From: DASSFG01 sp035547915
Lineage (GTDB): Bacteria > Planctomycetota > Planctomycetia > Pirellulales > JAICIG01
NCBI GenBank assembly: GCA_035547915.1
Contig: DASZTS010000140.1
Location: 1-64,000 of the forward strand
Length of the DNA stretch: 64,000 nucleotides
Direction: 5' to 3'
A program made the translations under genes and the position numbers. Shown in pieces: positions 24,882 to 33,353 of this stretch; the first letter of the stretch is position 1, and the number at the start of each line of letters is the position of its first letter. Below the pieces are notes generated by a model that worked only from the letters and a program-made list of their open reading frames with translations, made no database searches and had not been told where the DNA came from.

Positions 24882-26135
24882 ATGGCCCGGTTATTCGTCA
24901 GCCATGCCGCCAAGGATGAGGCTCTCGTAGAAGAGTTCGTGGAACTGCTCCAGGTTGGCGTCGGCATTCATCCAGACGACGTGTTCTGCTCGTCGTTGCC
25001 GGGAATGGGAATCCCGACCGGCAAGGATTTCGTCGAGCACATCAAGTCCAAGTTGCAAAGCCCCGAACTCGTATTGCTCGTTCTCTCTCCTGCTTTTTTC
25101 GAGAGCCAGTTTTGCCACAACGAGGTCGGCGCAAGCTGGGCGCTGTCGTTGCCGGTTTATCCGATCCTCGTCCCACCCATCAGCTACAGCGATGTTCGTG
25201 GCGTCCTGGCCGGCAAGCAGGCCGCCAAACTTGATGATAAAGAAAAGCTGAACGATCTCAGGGATGACCTGAGCGAATTGCTGAAGATCACACCCCTGCG
25301 CACGAGTCACTGGGAGCGAAAGCGAGACCGGTTTCTGGCGAAGCTTCCGAACCTCCTTTCAGGTGCCGCAGGGAAGACGCAAGCCGCAGAGGCCAGAAGT
25401 TCCTCTGCAATCTCTGGTTTAGTCACTTCAAGCGACCATTGGTTGAAGCTCGACGAACGTTTTTACGAGGCTCACAAGGTTCATCGGCCATCGAAGCAAA
25501 CGATCTCGTTGGAGATTCATTCGAGATCGGCGGAGGAGGAAGCGGCGCTGGAATTGCTTCGCCCGCCGCACCACGGACGAGGTAAGGTAGTTGGCTTTGC
25601 GTATCAGAACGATGGCGGCCAAGTCCGCATCGACACCCTTTCTTCGACCTCCCAAGGTGGTCGCAACCTGTGGGTGGCCGAGTTGAGTATGGTCGAGGAA
25701 CAATCGAGCCAAGCTTTCATGGACATGAGCGTGCAAGGACATTCTGCGGATGAGATAGCTGAGCTACGGGCCGGACGCCTCTTGGTGAACAAGCCGCCTC
25801 CGCCAAAGAGTTCTCGGCGATCTGCTGGCCACGATACGCTGGTTGAATCTGCAATTTGCGGTTGGAACGACGCCGCCGTGCAAGCGGACGAGTGCGTCGT
25901 GGCTTCGATCATGCGGAAGTTTGAAAAGACGCCCGAACTTGCATTGCGATTTGGCCGCCTGGAAGCGGTCTACCGCCTCAAGGCAACCGGGACGGTTCAA
26001 AGCATTCTCGAACTCGCCCTTGGTCCGATCACCGGAAAAAAACTTCACGTTAAGTTTCGTGGCCAGCGACCGAGACGGGGAGGCAATGTTGAGCCAGAAG
26101 TCATCACGATTGATGACGATTGCGATTTAGGCTGA
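24882..26135 (+). CDS. TIR-domain protein
   Basis: The first 145 residues are a TIR domain: RLFVSHAAKDEALVEEFVELL at the start, GMGIPTGKDFVEHI in the alpha-B/BB-loop region, LVLLVLSPAFFES, and CHNEVGASWA with E81 at the position of the catalytic glutamate of NAD-cleaving TIRs. The C-terminal 270 residues (from DHWLKLDERFYEAHK) contain LEIHSRSAEEEAALELL and strands with VGFAYQNDGGQVRIDTL and carry no domain I recognise; this may be a sensor or oligomerisation part. A GGGAGC lies before ATG 24882. The following gene begins 37 bases later on the same strand and is a likely partner. NADase activity is inferred from E81. Confidence 0.85.
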   Translation: MARLFVSHAAKDEALVEEFVELLQVGVGIHPDDVFCSSLPGMGIPTGKDFVEHIKSKLQSPELVLLVLSPAFFESQFCHNEVGASWALSLPVYPILVPPISYSDVRGVLAGKQAAKLDDKEKLNDLRDDLSELLKITPLRTSHWERKRDRFLAKLPNLLSGAAGKTQAAEARSSSAISGLVTSSDHWLKLDERFYEAHKVHRPSKQTISLEIHSRSAEEEAALELLRPPHHGRGKVVGFAYQNDGGQVRIDTLSSTSQGGRNLWVAELSMVEEQSSQAFMDMSVQGHSADEIAELRAGRLLVNKPPPPKSSRRSAGHDTLVESAICGWNDAAVQADECVVASIMRKFEKTPELALRFGRLEAVYRLKATGTVQSILELALGPITGKKLHVKFRGQRPRRGGNVEPEVITIDDDCDLG

Positions 26136-26171
26136 TGTCTCATTGGACTTTTGACACGTTCGAGGCCGAGC

Positions 26172-26882
26172 ATGGCTGTTGATCCTCAATTGTGGCTTTC
26201 TCGTGAGGAGCTAGTATTCTTCCGGATGAGGCAGTTCCATCAGGAGCGGGTGAAAGCATTTGCCGCCGAAAAGCGACTGGGTGAAGAGCCGAACGGTGTC
26301 CTGATGCTTCACTTGATCCCACAGGAGACGGTTGAACGAAGAATCCAACTGCCCGCCGCCGACTTGAACAAGCACGCCGCCACGCTTCCTGGCCTCGGTG
26401 GCAGCTCCCTTGCCTGCTGTTTCAACGTCGATGGACTCTGTTTCTACCAGGAAAGAAAACCAGCTAAGTCGTATTCGCAACTATTCAGAGACGGCCGGAT
26501 TGAAGCGGCCTGCGCCGACATATATTTCCGGCAATACGATGTGTCTGTCGTTCGTGATGCACAATGTGAGCGAGCGTTTTTCGACTTCATTCCCTCGTAT
26601 CTGAAGTTGTGCCAGGCGCTCGCACTCAATGTGCCGATTTGGGCCTTCGTTGCTTTAGTGGGATGCGACGGCGCACGCTTTCGGACGAATCCACATTTCC
26701 CTGATTTCAGCCCAGGCGGTGTTGACCGGTCTATTGCATTTTTGCCCGAACTGAAGATCGAGGGCTTCGACATTGAGCCACAAACATCCCTCCGTCCCCT
26801 GTGCGACTTTCTTTGGCAAGCCGGTGGAATAGAGCGGTCGTTGAACTTCGACGCCGAAGGGAAGTGGCGAGGGAGAGGGTAG
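26172..26882 (+). CDS. Stand-alone AlbA_2/Schlafen C-terminal-like protein
   Basis: The protein has about 236 residues from ATG 26172. It resembles the second half of AlbA_2 (Schlafen-type) ATP-binding proteins: a helix FHQERVKAFAAEK, then VLMLHLIPQETVERRIQL, CCFNVDGLCFY, SYSQLFRDGRIEA and FIPSYLKLCQALALNVP. Relatives I know have an AlbA_2 domain upstream; none is present here. The gene lies 37 bases downstream of the TIR gene, so the two could form a TIR/sensor pair. The longer frame from 26151 overlaps the spacer and is less likely. Confidence 0.5.
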   Translation: MAVDPQLWLSREELVFFRMRQFHQERVKAFAAEKRLGEEPNGVLMLHLIPQETVERRIQLPAADLNKHAATLPGLGGSSLACCFNVDGLCFYQERKPAKSYSQLFRDGRIEAACADIYFRQYDVSVVRDAQCERAFFDFIPSYLKLCQALALNVPIWAFVALVGCDGARFRTNPHFPDFSPGGVDRSIAFLPELKIEGFDIEPQTSLRPLCDFLWQAGGIERSLNFDAEGKWRGRG

Positions 26883-26951
26883 GGCCGCACTCGGCGGCCA
26901 CCATCGAGCGCACTCATACCGAACTCGAAGCCGAGCGGTCCACAGAGAGCT

Positions 26952-27359
26952 TTGCAAGAAAGAAGAAAGCTGCTGGTCGTCGTCGAGAGAAGGCCCAAGC
27001 GCATTGATGTCGAGGATTTTCATGGGGCCGCCGTGGCGTTCCTGGCCGTCCACTCCAAACATGCCGATCTCGCCGACCGGCTGGCCCGTACCGTCACCGA
27101 CCATGCGACGCCGGTTGGTAGCGGGAGTGTCGCAAGAACGAAACGAATCCCCGTCGAGCAGCGAGCCGAGGCGGCCGTGATCGCCTGGATGCGCCACCGG
27201 GCAACCGGGTACGATGGGATGGTGATTCCACGAGTCAAAGGAAAACGTCGAGAGGTCCGGCGGCTACTGGCTCAGAGGTCGAAGGAGTTGCTGGAGCGGT
27301 ATCGACGGGGAGAACCGGCGTGGGAGGGATGTCCGTTGAAAAAGGCACCAGCTAACTGA
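26952..27359 (+). CDS. DUF2293-like protein, 5'-truncated
   Basis: The 135-residue frame begins at TTG 26952, inside what looks like the middle of a longer family: VVERRPKRIDVEDFHGAAVA, HADLADRLARTVTDHATPV, RAEAAVIAWMRHRATGYDGM and VKGKRREVRRLLAQRSKELL match the DUF2293 pattern. Relatives have an N-terminal segment of 50-100 residues that is missing here. The 70 bases upstream encode a basic peptide in another frame, and the preceding gene stops at 26882. A frameshift or 5' deletion is likely. Function unknown. Confidence 0.5.
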   Translation: MQERRKLLVVVERRPKRIDVEDFHGAAVAFLAVHSKHADLADRLARTVTDHATPVGSGSVARTKRIPVEQRAEAAVIAWMRHRATGYDGMVIPRVKGKRREVRRLLAQRSKELLERYRRGEPAWEGCPLKKAPAN

Positions 27360-27634
27360 ATCAGTTTCGTCCGGCCCCCAACATCACAGGAGTTCGGGGG
27401 GACGGTAGTGACCTATCGGCGCTTTGTTACTGCCACAACGGCAATCTGTTTTTGCGTCCGAAAGTCGGTTCCTCAATGGACTTCGGCGACCCGCCCGATT
27501 CAACTCTGACATTTTTCGGTCAGAGTCCTTGACCTGAAATCTATACTCATCGGGCAAGCGGGTAACGGTTGAAAGGGCGGTCGCTCTCCGCCTTCTTGGC
27601 GAGCCGCAGTTTCGTAACACGGAGGTTAACAATC
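27360..27634. other. Intergenic region with an 8-bp hairpin
   Basis: No gene is supported here. A perfect inverted repeat ACTCTGAC / GTCAGAGT (27504-27511 and 27520-27527, 8-base loop) lies upstream of the next gene. A TATACT at 27543-27548 could be its -10 box, which would place the hairpin over the -35 region. Confidence 0.3.
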
Positions 27635-28042
27635 ATGGAACTCAGCATACATTCCCCCGCCACGGACTCACAACCAGCGTCATATCAGCTATCGACCTAC
27701 CTCATGCGACACTGCCCCCGAGGGGTCCAAGATCGTTCGTGGCTGGCCGAAATCGTCGGAACACATCCCCGATACCGGCTGGAGCGCCGGTTCATCAAGT
27801 CGCAAAAGCATCAGTCACGCTCCACACATGACGGAACGCAGATATTTGCGCCGCTCTACTCTGGCAAGGTCTACCAGTATGCGGCCATTGCGGAGAATGG
27901 TAGCTCGGGCTACCAGTACCAAAAGGGCAATCATTTATCTGGGTACTTCATCATTTCCGCAGCAGGCGAGATGGACGAAATAACCGCAGACGATGCAATA
28001 TCGCACGCAGCAACCCTAACACCCAAAGCACAAAGCGTCTAA
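27635..28042 (+). CDS. Hypothetical protein, 135 residues
   Basis: ATG 27635 follows GGAGG at nine bases, which decides it against the longer frame from 27569. The product begins MELSIHSPATDSQ and has a basic middle (RFIKSQKHQSRSTH) and a C-terminal half with alternating strands (VYQYAAIAENGSSGYQYQKG, GYFIISAAGEMDEI). It is polar with no membrane segment. I do not recognise it. It is convergent with the minus-strand operon that ends at 28083. Confidence 0.5.
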   Translation: MELSIHSPATDSQPASYQLSTYLMRHCPRGVQDRSWLAEIVGTHPRYRLERRFIKSQKHQSRSTHDGTQIFAPLYSGKVYQYAAIAENGSSGYQYQKGNHLSGYFIISAAGEMDEITADDAISHAATLTPKAQSV

Positions 28043-28082
28043 AGCTTGTAGCCGGACCATTGCGTTCCATTCACACCCTTCG

Positions 28083-28565
28083 TCACTTTCTGATGGTTGA
28101 AGCCGGTGCTGAGACGAACCGCCGGGCAAGGGCGTCGTCTCGGCCGACGTGCCACACTGGATCGACGCCCGCTGGCAGTGGTTCTGCTTTGACGAAGATT
28201 TGTTTCGGCGCTGCCTGGAAATAAAGTCCAAGTGCTGGGCACAGCCACCCTTCCATCTGCTGGCCGGCGACCACGCCCCGATACCAATTGCCCCAAAGCT
28301 GCGAAGCACTACCGTTCTCGCCCGGCACGACCTGTGCATCGTCGCTTCGCAGCCAGGTCAACTCTGTGTCGAATCCTTCAAAGGGTTCGTCGCAAAAGTG
28401 CAAGGTGAAGCCTCGGGCCGCATTCCGAATGCCTTTCTCCTCGACGAGACATGAGATCATTTCCGACATGCCAAGGACAAAGGCTTCTTCCTTCAGACCG
28501 GTGCGCTCGTCGTCGAAGACCCAGGTCTCGCCGATGAGATAAGGATAGATCGTCAGGGTGTTCAT
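28083..28565 (-). CDS. DUF6717-like protein
   Basis: The 160-residue protein opens MNTLTIYPYLIGETWVFDD, matching the start of DUF6717 proteins, with ERTGLKEEAFVLGMSEMI next and LTWLRSDDAQ and GNWYRGVVAGQQMEGWLCPAL further on. The aromatic YF in GLYFQAAPKQIFVKAEPLP is also family-like. It is the last gene of a minus-strand run of three that starts at 29868. No function is known for the family. Confidence 0.65.
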   Translation of the reverse strand: MNTLTIYPYLIGETWVFDDERTGLKEEAFVLGMSEMISCLVEEKGIRNAARGFTLHFCDEPFEGFDTELTWLRSDDAQVVPGENGSASQLWGNWYRGVVAGQQMEGWLCPALGLYFQAAPKQIFVKAEPLPAGVDPVWHVGRDDALARRFVSAPASTIRK

Positions 28566-28721
28566 AGAAACCTCAAGGTTTACTCCGAGTTGGCCGAACT
28601 GCTTTCGACGACAGGCATGGGGCGGCCCCCGACACGACCTGGTTGCGAAGATGTGCGGCTCCGAACCACGTCAGCATAGCGACGGCCCAGATGGCCGCCA
28701 ACAATCACGACGTTGAACCCC

Positions 28722-29399
28722 TCATGCCGCCGAGCAGCCACTGCTCGAATCCATGCAGGCAAACCGCCCCGTTTTGTCTCTGGTGACCATCTCTCCAATT
28801 GCCCTTAAGCCGGCTTCCGGGTCCGAGCAGAATGAGGCAAGGTATCCGGGGAAGGAGTCGTAAAACTTCCACTCCTGGTTTTTGGCGAAGTCGAGGGACT
28901 GCTGAGCGGACATCCTGCGAAACAGGAGAATGTCCATGACCCAATCTGGTCGTTCCCAGTCATTCGAATCGCCAATCACGGCCGTGTGGAACTTGCCTGA
29001 GAAGAAGCCCCATCGGAGATACGGAAACAGTTTCCGCCCTACCGCCCAGCAGAACGGAGCGATGTAGTGGCAACAGCCCAACGGCTGATACCACGACAGG
29101 CACCCTTCCCGTGCTCGCTGACCGTTCAGTGGCCCTCGGCCGGAAAGCCAAGGCGGATCTCCCTCTTCATAAAACACGTCACAGAGTTTCATGCCGAGCA
29201 CCAGAGCGGTGACGACATCTGGGTCATCCAGATGAGGCCGAATCTTGCTCTTCCAGTTTCGTGCGAAGTTGTACTGCCTGGGCGTCAGTGCCGTCGTCCG
29301 TTTGGCCGTCCCGTTTTCATATCCCTCGGCTCGCCCCGCTCGCCTTCTGGTTTCAGCCTCGTCACTGTGGGCATAATGGCGCTCGATTATCGTGTTCAT
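28722..29399 (-). CDS. Hypothetical protein, 225 residues
   Basis: The protein begins MNTIIERHYAHSDEAETRRR and has a helical N-terminus and a cysteine- and aromatic-rich middle (GCLSWYQPLGCCHYIAPFCW near 103-122). The C-terminal half includes RPDWVMDILLFRRMSAQQSLDF and CSDPEAGLRAIGEMV. The two-cysteine pairs could bind metal, but no classical spacing is visible. It follows the 149-residue gene by about 20 bases and is probably in the same operon. Family not recognised. Confidence 0.55.
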   Translation of the reverse strand: MNTIIERHYAHSDEAETRRRAGRAEGYENGTAKRTTALTPRQYNFARNWKSKIRPHLDDPDVVTALVLGMKLCDVFYEEGDPPWLSGRGPLNGQRAREGCLSWYQPLGCCHYIAPFCWAVGRKLFPYLRWGFFSGKFHTAVIGDSNDWERPDWVMDILLFRRMSAQQSLDFAKNQEWKFYDSFPGYLASFCSDPEAGLRAIGEMVTRDKTGRFACMDSSSGCSAA

Positions 29400-29418
29400 G
29401 TTTCGCCTCCCTGCGATC

Positions 29419-29868
29419 CTAATACTCGATGAATGGATAAAACTCCATCTCGCTCATGATGCCACGAGTGTCGAACTCCTGAGAGATCACGTCCCGCACG
29501 GCAGCGAAGAGCGACACGTCCCACTCCACCTTTTTGCCCGCCAGTTCTTGGAGCAACGCCCAGATCGCATCCTCAACGTCCTCTTGTCGCCTGCACTGTT
29601 CGTCGCTTAGTTCGTGCTCAGTGCCTTCGCCGTTGTCGCCACTCAGACCAACGATCACGTGTGGCTCGCTCTCGGCTGCATGGGAGGCACAGACAAAGCT
29701 CAGCAGGCCGTTCTCGCTTGTGACCGAAAGAATCTTGCAGCGGTATCCCTTGTAGGTCAGATAATCGCCGTCCCTCTTGAGGATTTGCGGATGGCCGTTG
29801 ATCGTGACTGTCACGCCGCTCGTGTCCAGCATGTGCTCGTCGTCCTGGTAAATGCTGATCAGAAACAT
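29419..29868 (-). CDS. Hypothetical protein, 149 residues
   Basis: First gene of the minus-strand run. The sequence starts MFLISIYQDDEHMLDTSGVTV and its first half is mainly strands (VTINGHPQILKRDGDYLTYKGYRCKIL). The second half is acidic and helical (CRRQEDVEDAIWALLQEL) and ends EFYPFIEY. It is highly acidic overall. No motif ties it to a known family. Confidence 0.55.
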   Translation of the reverse strand: MFLISIYQDDEHMLDTSGVTVTINGHPQILKRDGDYLTYKGYRCKILSVTSENGLLSFVCASHAAESEPHVIVGLSGDNGEGTEHELSDEQCRRQEDVEDAIWALLQELAGKKVEWDVSLFAAVRDVISQEFDTRGIMSEMEFYPFIEY

Positions 29869-31114
29869 GGTATTGCTCCAACACTTGTTATGCGGAGTCC
29901 CTTAATTGGGTCCGCAGATGAAGAAGCCAGTAACAACGTTCGCCTGGCTTTAGAAGGCCGACCTACTCGCACCAGCGAGGATCAGCGGACGCCGGTTGAG
30001 AGAGGCGTCCAGTAAACAGAAAGTAATTGAAAGTAGCTGAGCAGTAGATGGGAATAGTATCAGATCATGTTCACCGTGACAATACCAGTGCGTCAGGCAA
30101 ATGAGATGCGTGACATGCTTCTCTTATAAACACCGTCGCACCACGTCATCCACAGTCGCTGCCACGATTCACGAGTGGTCGCTCGCATCTCTATGCCTTC
30201 GCCGAAGATCAACACTTTACAACGCCGACCACATCATCGACTTGGGTCGGGATCGAGATCCGCTCCGCCATCGGCTTTGACTGCCGGTGGCCCACCCCGA
30301 CGAGGCGAGCCGTTTTGCGGTCGAAATCAACTTCTCGGTGTTGGATCTCGCACGAGTCGACCCGCAGTCGGTACCGCCGTGACGCTCGATCCTGAAGGAG
30401 AGGATGGGCAAAGCCCAAAGGACATCCTCCATTCGACGGAGGAGCTTGTTGCTCAGCATCCCGCCTTCATAGCAGCCTCCAGATCTTCCCAGCAGGAGCC
30501 AGACGGTCCACCTTTGATCCATCAAGGGCGCCCTCAACGACCGTCGCCGCATGATCGGTTATTTGCTGCATCATTCACTGATAACCCTCTGCTTAAGGCT
30601 GCGTTACAAATGTTGTAATGGCCGAACTGTGGATTCGCCCGTTATTAGGCCACTGACCTCAACGTCCCCGGCGGCAACAACGACGCCGAGGAAGCAAGAG
30701 GTCGGCGATTTTCCGAGCCAACGTCCCTTCGATATCGTCGTTTTTTAAACAGGCAGCCGCCCGCCATGATCGTCCATTGCCATAACAAAGACGACTCCGA
30801 CCACCCCGCCCGCAGATTGCCAGCGCCACCCCAGCGCTCCCTCCGAAGCCGATCCGGCATACCGACATAGCACATTTTCGTCGGGCGTCTCTAATAACCT
30901 CGCACCGTCCTTGTCCCTGCCCACTTCCCACCAAGGAACCCATCAGGCGGCCGACTATTAGCCTCACCCAGGCGTCACCGATGACCGCACTATTAACGCT
31001 ACCTGGCCACCTGTGCCGGCCTGCGGATCACGATGGGCGATACTCGACACAAGGGGCAAGGCACGCCGGCGCTCCAGCCGGTATCAAAGCCAAGGTCACA
31101 ACGCTTCAACAAGA
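29869..31114. other. 1.2-kb stretch without a convincing gene
   Basis: Open frames exist on both strands (for example 30217-30552 minus and 30175-30618 plus), but all have the arginine/serine/proline-rich composition of shadow frames. The minus frame 30209-30418 has one protein-like segment (YRLRVDSCEIQHREVDFD) and may be a decayed gene. No RNA gene or terminator stands out. Confidence 0.4.
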
Positions 31115-31381
31115 TCAGAAGCCCTCCTGTAACCAATTGACCACGGCCGACCGCAATCTCAGAGCGACTACTTCCAGGTTCTCCAAATCTTCGAGCCGCA
31201 ATTCATCGGCGATGAACACGGCGTCCCACTCGGCCTCCTTTCGCCTCCTGAATGTCTTGGCGGCCGACCGATGCGACGTAACGAGTAGCCCGATGCCCTC
31301 CAGGTATTGCCTGTCGTCATGGAGCACCCATTCCGGCCTAACTTAGTATTTGCACGTGGGCAAACGAATCAATGCGTACAT
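31115..31381 (-). pseudogene. Small gene interrupted by an in-frame TAA at codon 13
   Basis: ATG 31381 lies 13 bases after the stop of the replication-like gene and has AAGGA four bases upstream, a good translation start. The frame reads MYALIRLPTCKY, then TAA (31343-31345), then continues VRPEWVLHDDRQYLEGIG and about 55 more well-composed residues to a stop at 31115. GTG 31327 could restart translation to give 70 residues. The most economical reading is one 88-residue gene with a nonsense mutation; a 12-residue leader followed by a re-initiated protein is the alternative. Function unknown. Confidence 0.5.
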
Positions 31382-31394
31382 CGTGTCCTTCTCT

Positions 31395-33023
31395 CTAAGC
31401 GGCTGTGGCCCATAGGTCGAGGTCACCCCTAATCAGGTCGGTTATCTCATCTGGTCTGAGGTAGAATCGGCTCAGCCTAATAGTCTCAACTGGCGTAATA
31501 GTCTCGTCTGATGGTAGGCAGACCAGCGTATTAACCCATGCGTTGGCCGTCTCTGTGGCTTGTGCCACTAAAGGATGTTCCTTTCTTTCTTCTCTTCCCT
31601 TATCAACATCATTCACACCCATCACGGCCCCAGTTGCTGTCCCCAACTGCTCGACAAGCTCGCTGGTCAGTCCCCACTTACATGCCCGCCCTTCCTCTTT
31701 TACCCCGTTCACCATCTTGCCGACGACGTAGGTGCTATCCTGCCATTCGATCAGCCCAAGGCTGGTCAGGTAGTCCCGGATCACCTGAAACCGCTTCTTG
31801 CAGAACGCCCTATTAACGTTCCGGCATTGATAGAGGCAATCCCATAGACCCGGCTTGTCCTTATTACCGCCAAACCGATCACGGGGCAGTGTCCCGTCCT
31901 TGTTCGGTTTCTGGTAGAAAAACGCCGCACACATCAGGAAGATGGCCAGGTCGATGGGCCGAGCCACGTGCCTCCCCTTCGTCGGTAACTGATGTGCATT
32001 CATAAGCCTGACTGCGAGGTCGAGGTATTTACCGCCTTCTTGCAACCCAGCCAGTTCATCCTCGGAAATGTACTTGCCCGACGTTGATCGAGCAGGCCCC
32101 CTGCCGCTATTCCGAGGGGACGGCCTCTCCTTTGTGGCTTGTGCCACTAAAGGATGTTCCTTCTCCTCTCCGTCTCTCGTATTAACGTCCTCCACGGCTC
32201 TGTCCCCTGGGGTTTCGGATACCGGCCTCTTGTTCTCAGCGATCCGGCCGGGCCGCCTCCGTTGATCGACACGTGGGAGCTGTAGCAGGTCGGCCATTGT
32301 GACCACGGCCGTTCCCAAAAATTCATCTAGCCTATCTTCGACCTCACGGGGAAGCTTGGCCAGGCATCCTGCCTTGTAGGCCACGACTTCGCCCTTTTCC
32401 CGACCGTACTCGATCACGGGCATCGTCCCTTTCACCTCGACGAACTCGATGTCGAAGCCTTCGCACGTCCCCACGTGGTTCAGCCATTGTTCCAGACGAT
32501 GTAACAGGGCATCGTTGCAGTCGCCGGCCGACCAGCCCTCCTTGTCAAGAATTGGAAATCCGTGACCACCTCGGCCATGCGTGGAGACTTCTTTGTACAA
32601 ACCGGGGAACGAAAGGCCGTATTTATCTCGGCATTCGTGGGAGGAGAGATAGTCCAGATAGGCCCGTGCACCTTCTGGGGTGCCCCGTGTTTTACAGTCC
32701 ACGTCGATGAGGAATAAGGTCCGAGGCTTCCACGTCTCCTGCGCCCCGGAAAAATAATAAGTCTGCTCTCGATAGAAATGGTAGCGGAGCTTCAACCAAT
32801 TGAGCCCGTGTTCGAGCCAGCACTGATTGCCCGAGCGTTTTCTTTGAAACCAATCGAGAACGTCGACGTTCTTGTTCAGATGAATCGGCTTCAGGGTACC
32901 ATCGACCGGCACTTCCTGTCCGACATCAATGCCCGAAGTCATAGACTTGAGCAGCGACAAAACGCCGGGCCGTCGCTTCTTACTCTTGCTTTTTCGTGGT
33001 GGTACCGCTACTATACTTGACAC
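31395..33023 (-). CDS. Replication/primase-like protein of an integrated element
   Basis: The likely start is GTG 33023, with GAAAGGA five bases upstream, rather than the frame's first codon at 33152, which would include a terminator-like hairpin. The N-terminal domain has an acidic strand LFLIDVDCKTRGTPEG and, after a glycine-rich STHGRGGHGFPI, a basic strand pattern, recalling primase-polymerase or plasmid Rep catalytic cores. A linker rich in R, P and S (near residues 280-350 of the protein) separates it from a C-terminal domain with FQVIRDYLTSLGLIEWQDSTYVVG that looks like a winged helix. The linker flanks contain a repeated EHPLVAQAT peptide. Function is inferred; no clear family name. 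Confidence 0.5.
   Translation of the reverse strand: MSSIVAVPPRKSKSKKRRPGVLSLLKSMTSGIDVGQEVPVDGTLKPIHLNKNVDVLDWFQRKRSGNQCWLEHGLNWLKLRYHFYREQTYYFSGAQETWKPRTLFLIDVDCKTRGTPEGARAYLDYLSSHECRDKYGLSFPGLYKEVSTHGRGGHGFPILDKEGWSAGDCNDALLHRLEQWLNHVGTCEGFDIEFVEVKGTMPVIEYGREKGEVVAYKAGCLAKLPREVEDRLDEFLGTAVVTMADLLQLPRVDQRRRPGRIAENKRPVSETPGDRAVEDVNTRDGEEKEHPLVAQATKERPSPRNSGRGPARSTSGKYISEDELAGLQEGGKYLDLAVRLMNAHQLPTKGRHVARPIDLAIFLMCAAFFYQKPNKDGTLPRDRFGGNKDKPGLWDCLYQCRNVNRAFCKKRFQVIRDYLTSLGLIEWQDSTYVVGKMVNGVKEEGRACKWGLTSELVEQLGTATGAVMGVNDVDKGREERKEHPLVAQATETANAWVNTLVCLPSDETITPVETIRLSRFYLRPDEITDLIRGDLDLWATAA
31554..32162. repeat. 30-bp exact direct repeat inside the replication-like gene
   Basis: The sequence beginning TGTGGCTTGTGCCACTAAAG occurs at 31554-31583 and again at 32133-32162, identical over 30 bases and 579 bases (193 codons) apart in the same frame. 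It contains a GTGGC-TTGT-GCCAC hairpin and encodes EHPLVAQAT on the minus strand at both ends of the winged-helix-like domain. Confidence 0.8.
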
Positions 33024-33079
33024 AACGTTCCTTTCTTCGTTCGCCTTCTGGTAACTCGCTGGGCAAACGAAACATTCAA

Positions 33080-33109
33080 GAGGCCGGCGGATCGCTACCC
33101 GCCGGCCTC
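33080..33109. terminator. GC-rich hairpin in the leader of the replication-like gene
   Basis: A perfect 11-bp stem, GAGGCCGGCGG / CCGCCGGCCTC, with an 8-base loop is followed on the + strand by TTTGCATT. It lies 57 bases upstream of the chosen GTG start and could act as an attenuator for the minus-strand message or a terminator for + transcripts. Confidence 0.5.
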
Positions 33110-33162
33110 TTTGCATTGGCGAACGATGATACGCCATCTTGGCACAAAACACAATCTCGGTG

Positions 33163-33190
33163 TTGCGCTAATCGCCCGGCCAGTTATAAT
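33163..33190 (+). promoter_or_regulatory. Sigma70-like promoter for a short + strand RNA
   Basis: A perfect TATAAT at 33185-33190 is preceded, with a 16-base spacer, by TTGCGC at 33163-33168. Transcription would begin near 33197 and run into the hairpin at 33231-33264. Confidence 0.45.
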
Positions 33191-33196
33191 ATGTGT

Positions 33197-33272
33197 CGGC
33201 GGTGCATTTGCATCACTTGCTACTGCATAAGACCTCGGTGGGATAAGACTCGCTCACCGAGGTCTTTGTGTT
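33197..33272 (+). ncRNA. Predicted short RNA ending at a strong hairpin, antisense to the replication-gene leader
   Basis: Between the TATAAT promoter and a perfect 10-bp hairpin (GACCTCGGTG 33231-33240 / CACCGAGGTC 33255-33264, followed by TTTGTGTTTCTG) lie only about 75 bases with no open frame worth calling. The arrangement is a minimal promoter-RNA-terminator unit. It is transcribed opposite to the replication-like gene. If that gene's promoter lies further right, this RNA is complementary to its leader, as in plasmid copy-number control by counter-transcribed RNA. This role is inference. Confidence 0.4.
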
Positions 33273-33294
33273 TCTGTTGTTATGCAAGGCATCG

Positions 33295-33353
33295 TCTGAA
33301 TGTATCTGCGAGTATCTGTGGCCGCAGGACAACATGTCCAACATACATTCAGA
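33295..33353. repeat. Nested inverted repeats in the 33.0-33.7 kb gap
   Basis: Outer arms TCTGAATGTAT (33295-33305) and ATACATTCAGA (33343-33353) match perfectly; inside them GGACA / TGTCC (33327-33331 and 33335-33339) forms a smaller hairpin. The 350 bases between this and the next gene contain no supported frame. A TTGACT at about 33615 followed by an AT-rich AAAATAATATG may be the promoter of the gene at 33704. Confidence 0.5.

Noticed and set aside
30175..30618. Plus-strand 147-residue frame and opposing minus frames around 30.2-30.9 kb
   Set aside because: All are low-quality frames rich in R, S and P with no motifs or ribosome sites; at best one is a decayed gene.
24110..31381. Genetic code change with TAA as a sense codon, suggested by two in-frame TAA codons
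   Set aside because: Many genes here end naturally at TAA (for example before 3023 and 43550), so local nonsense mutations are the simpler reading.
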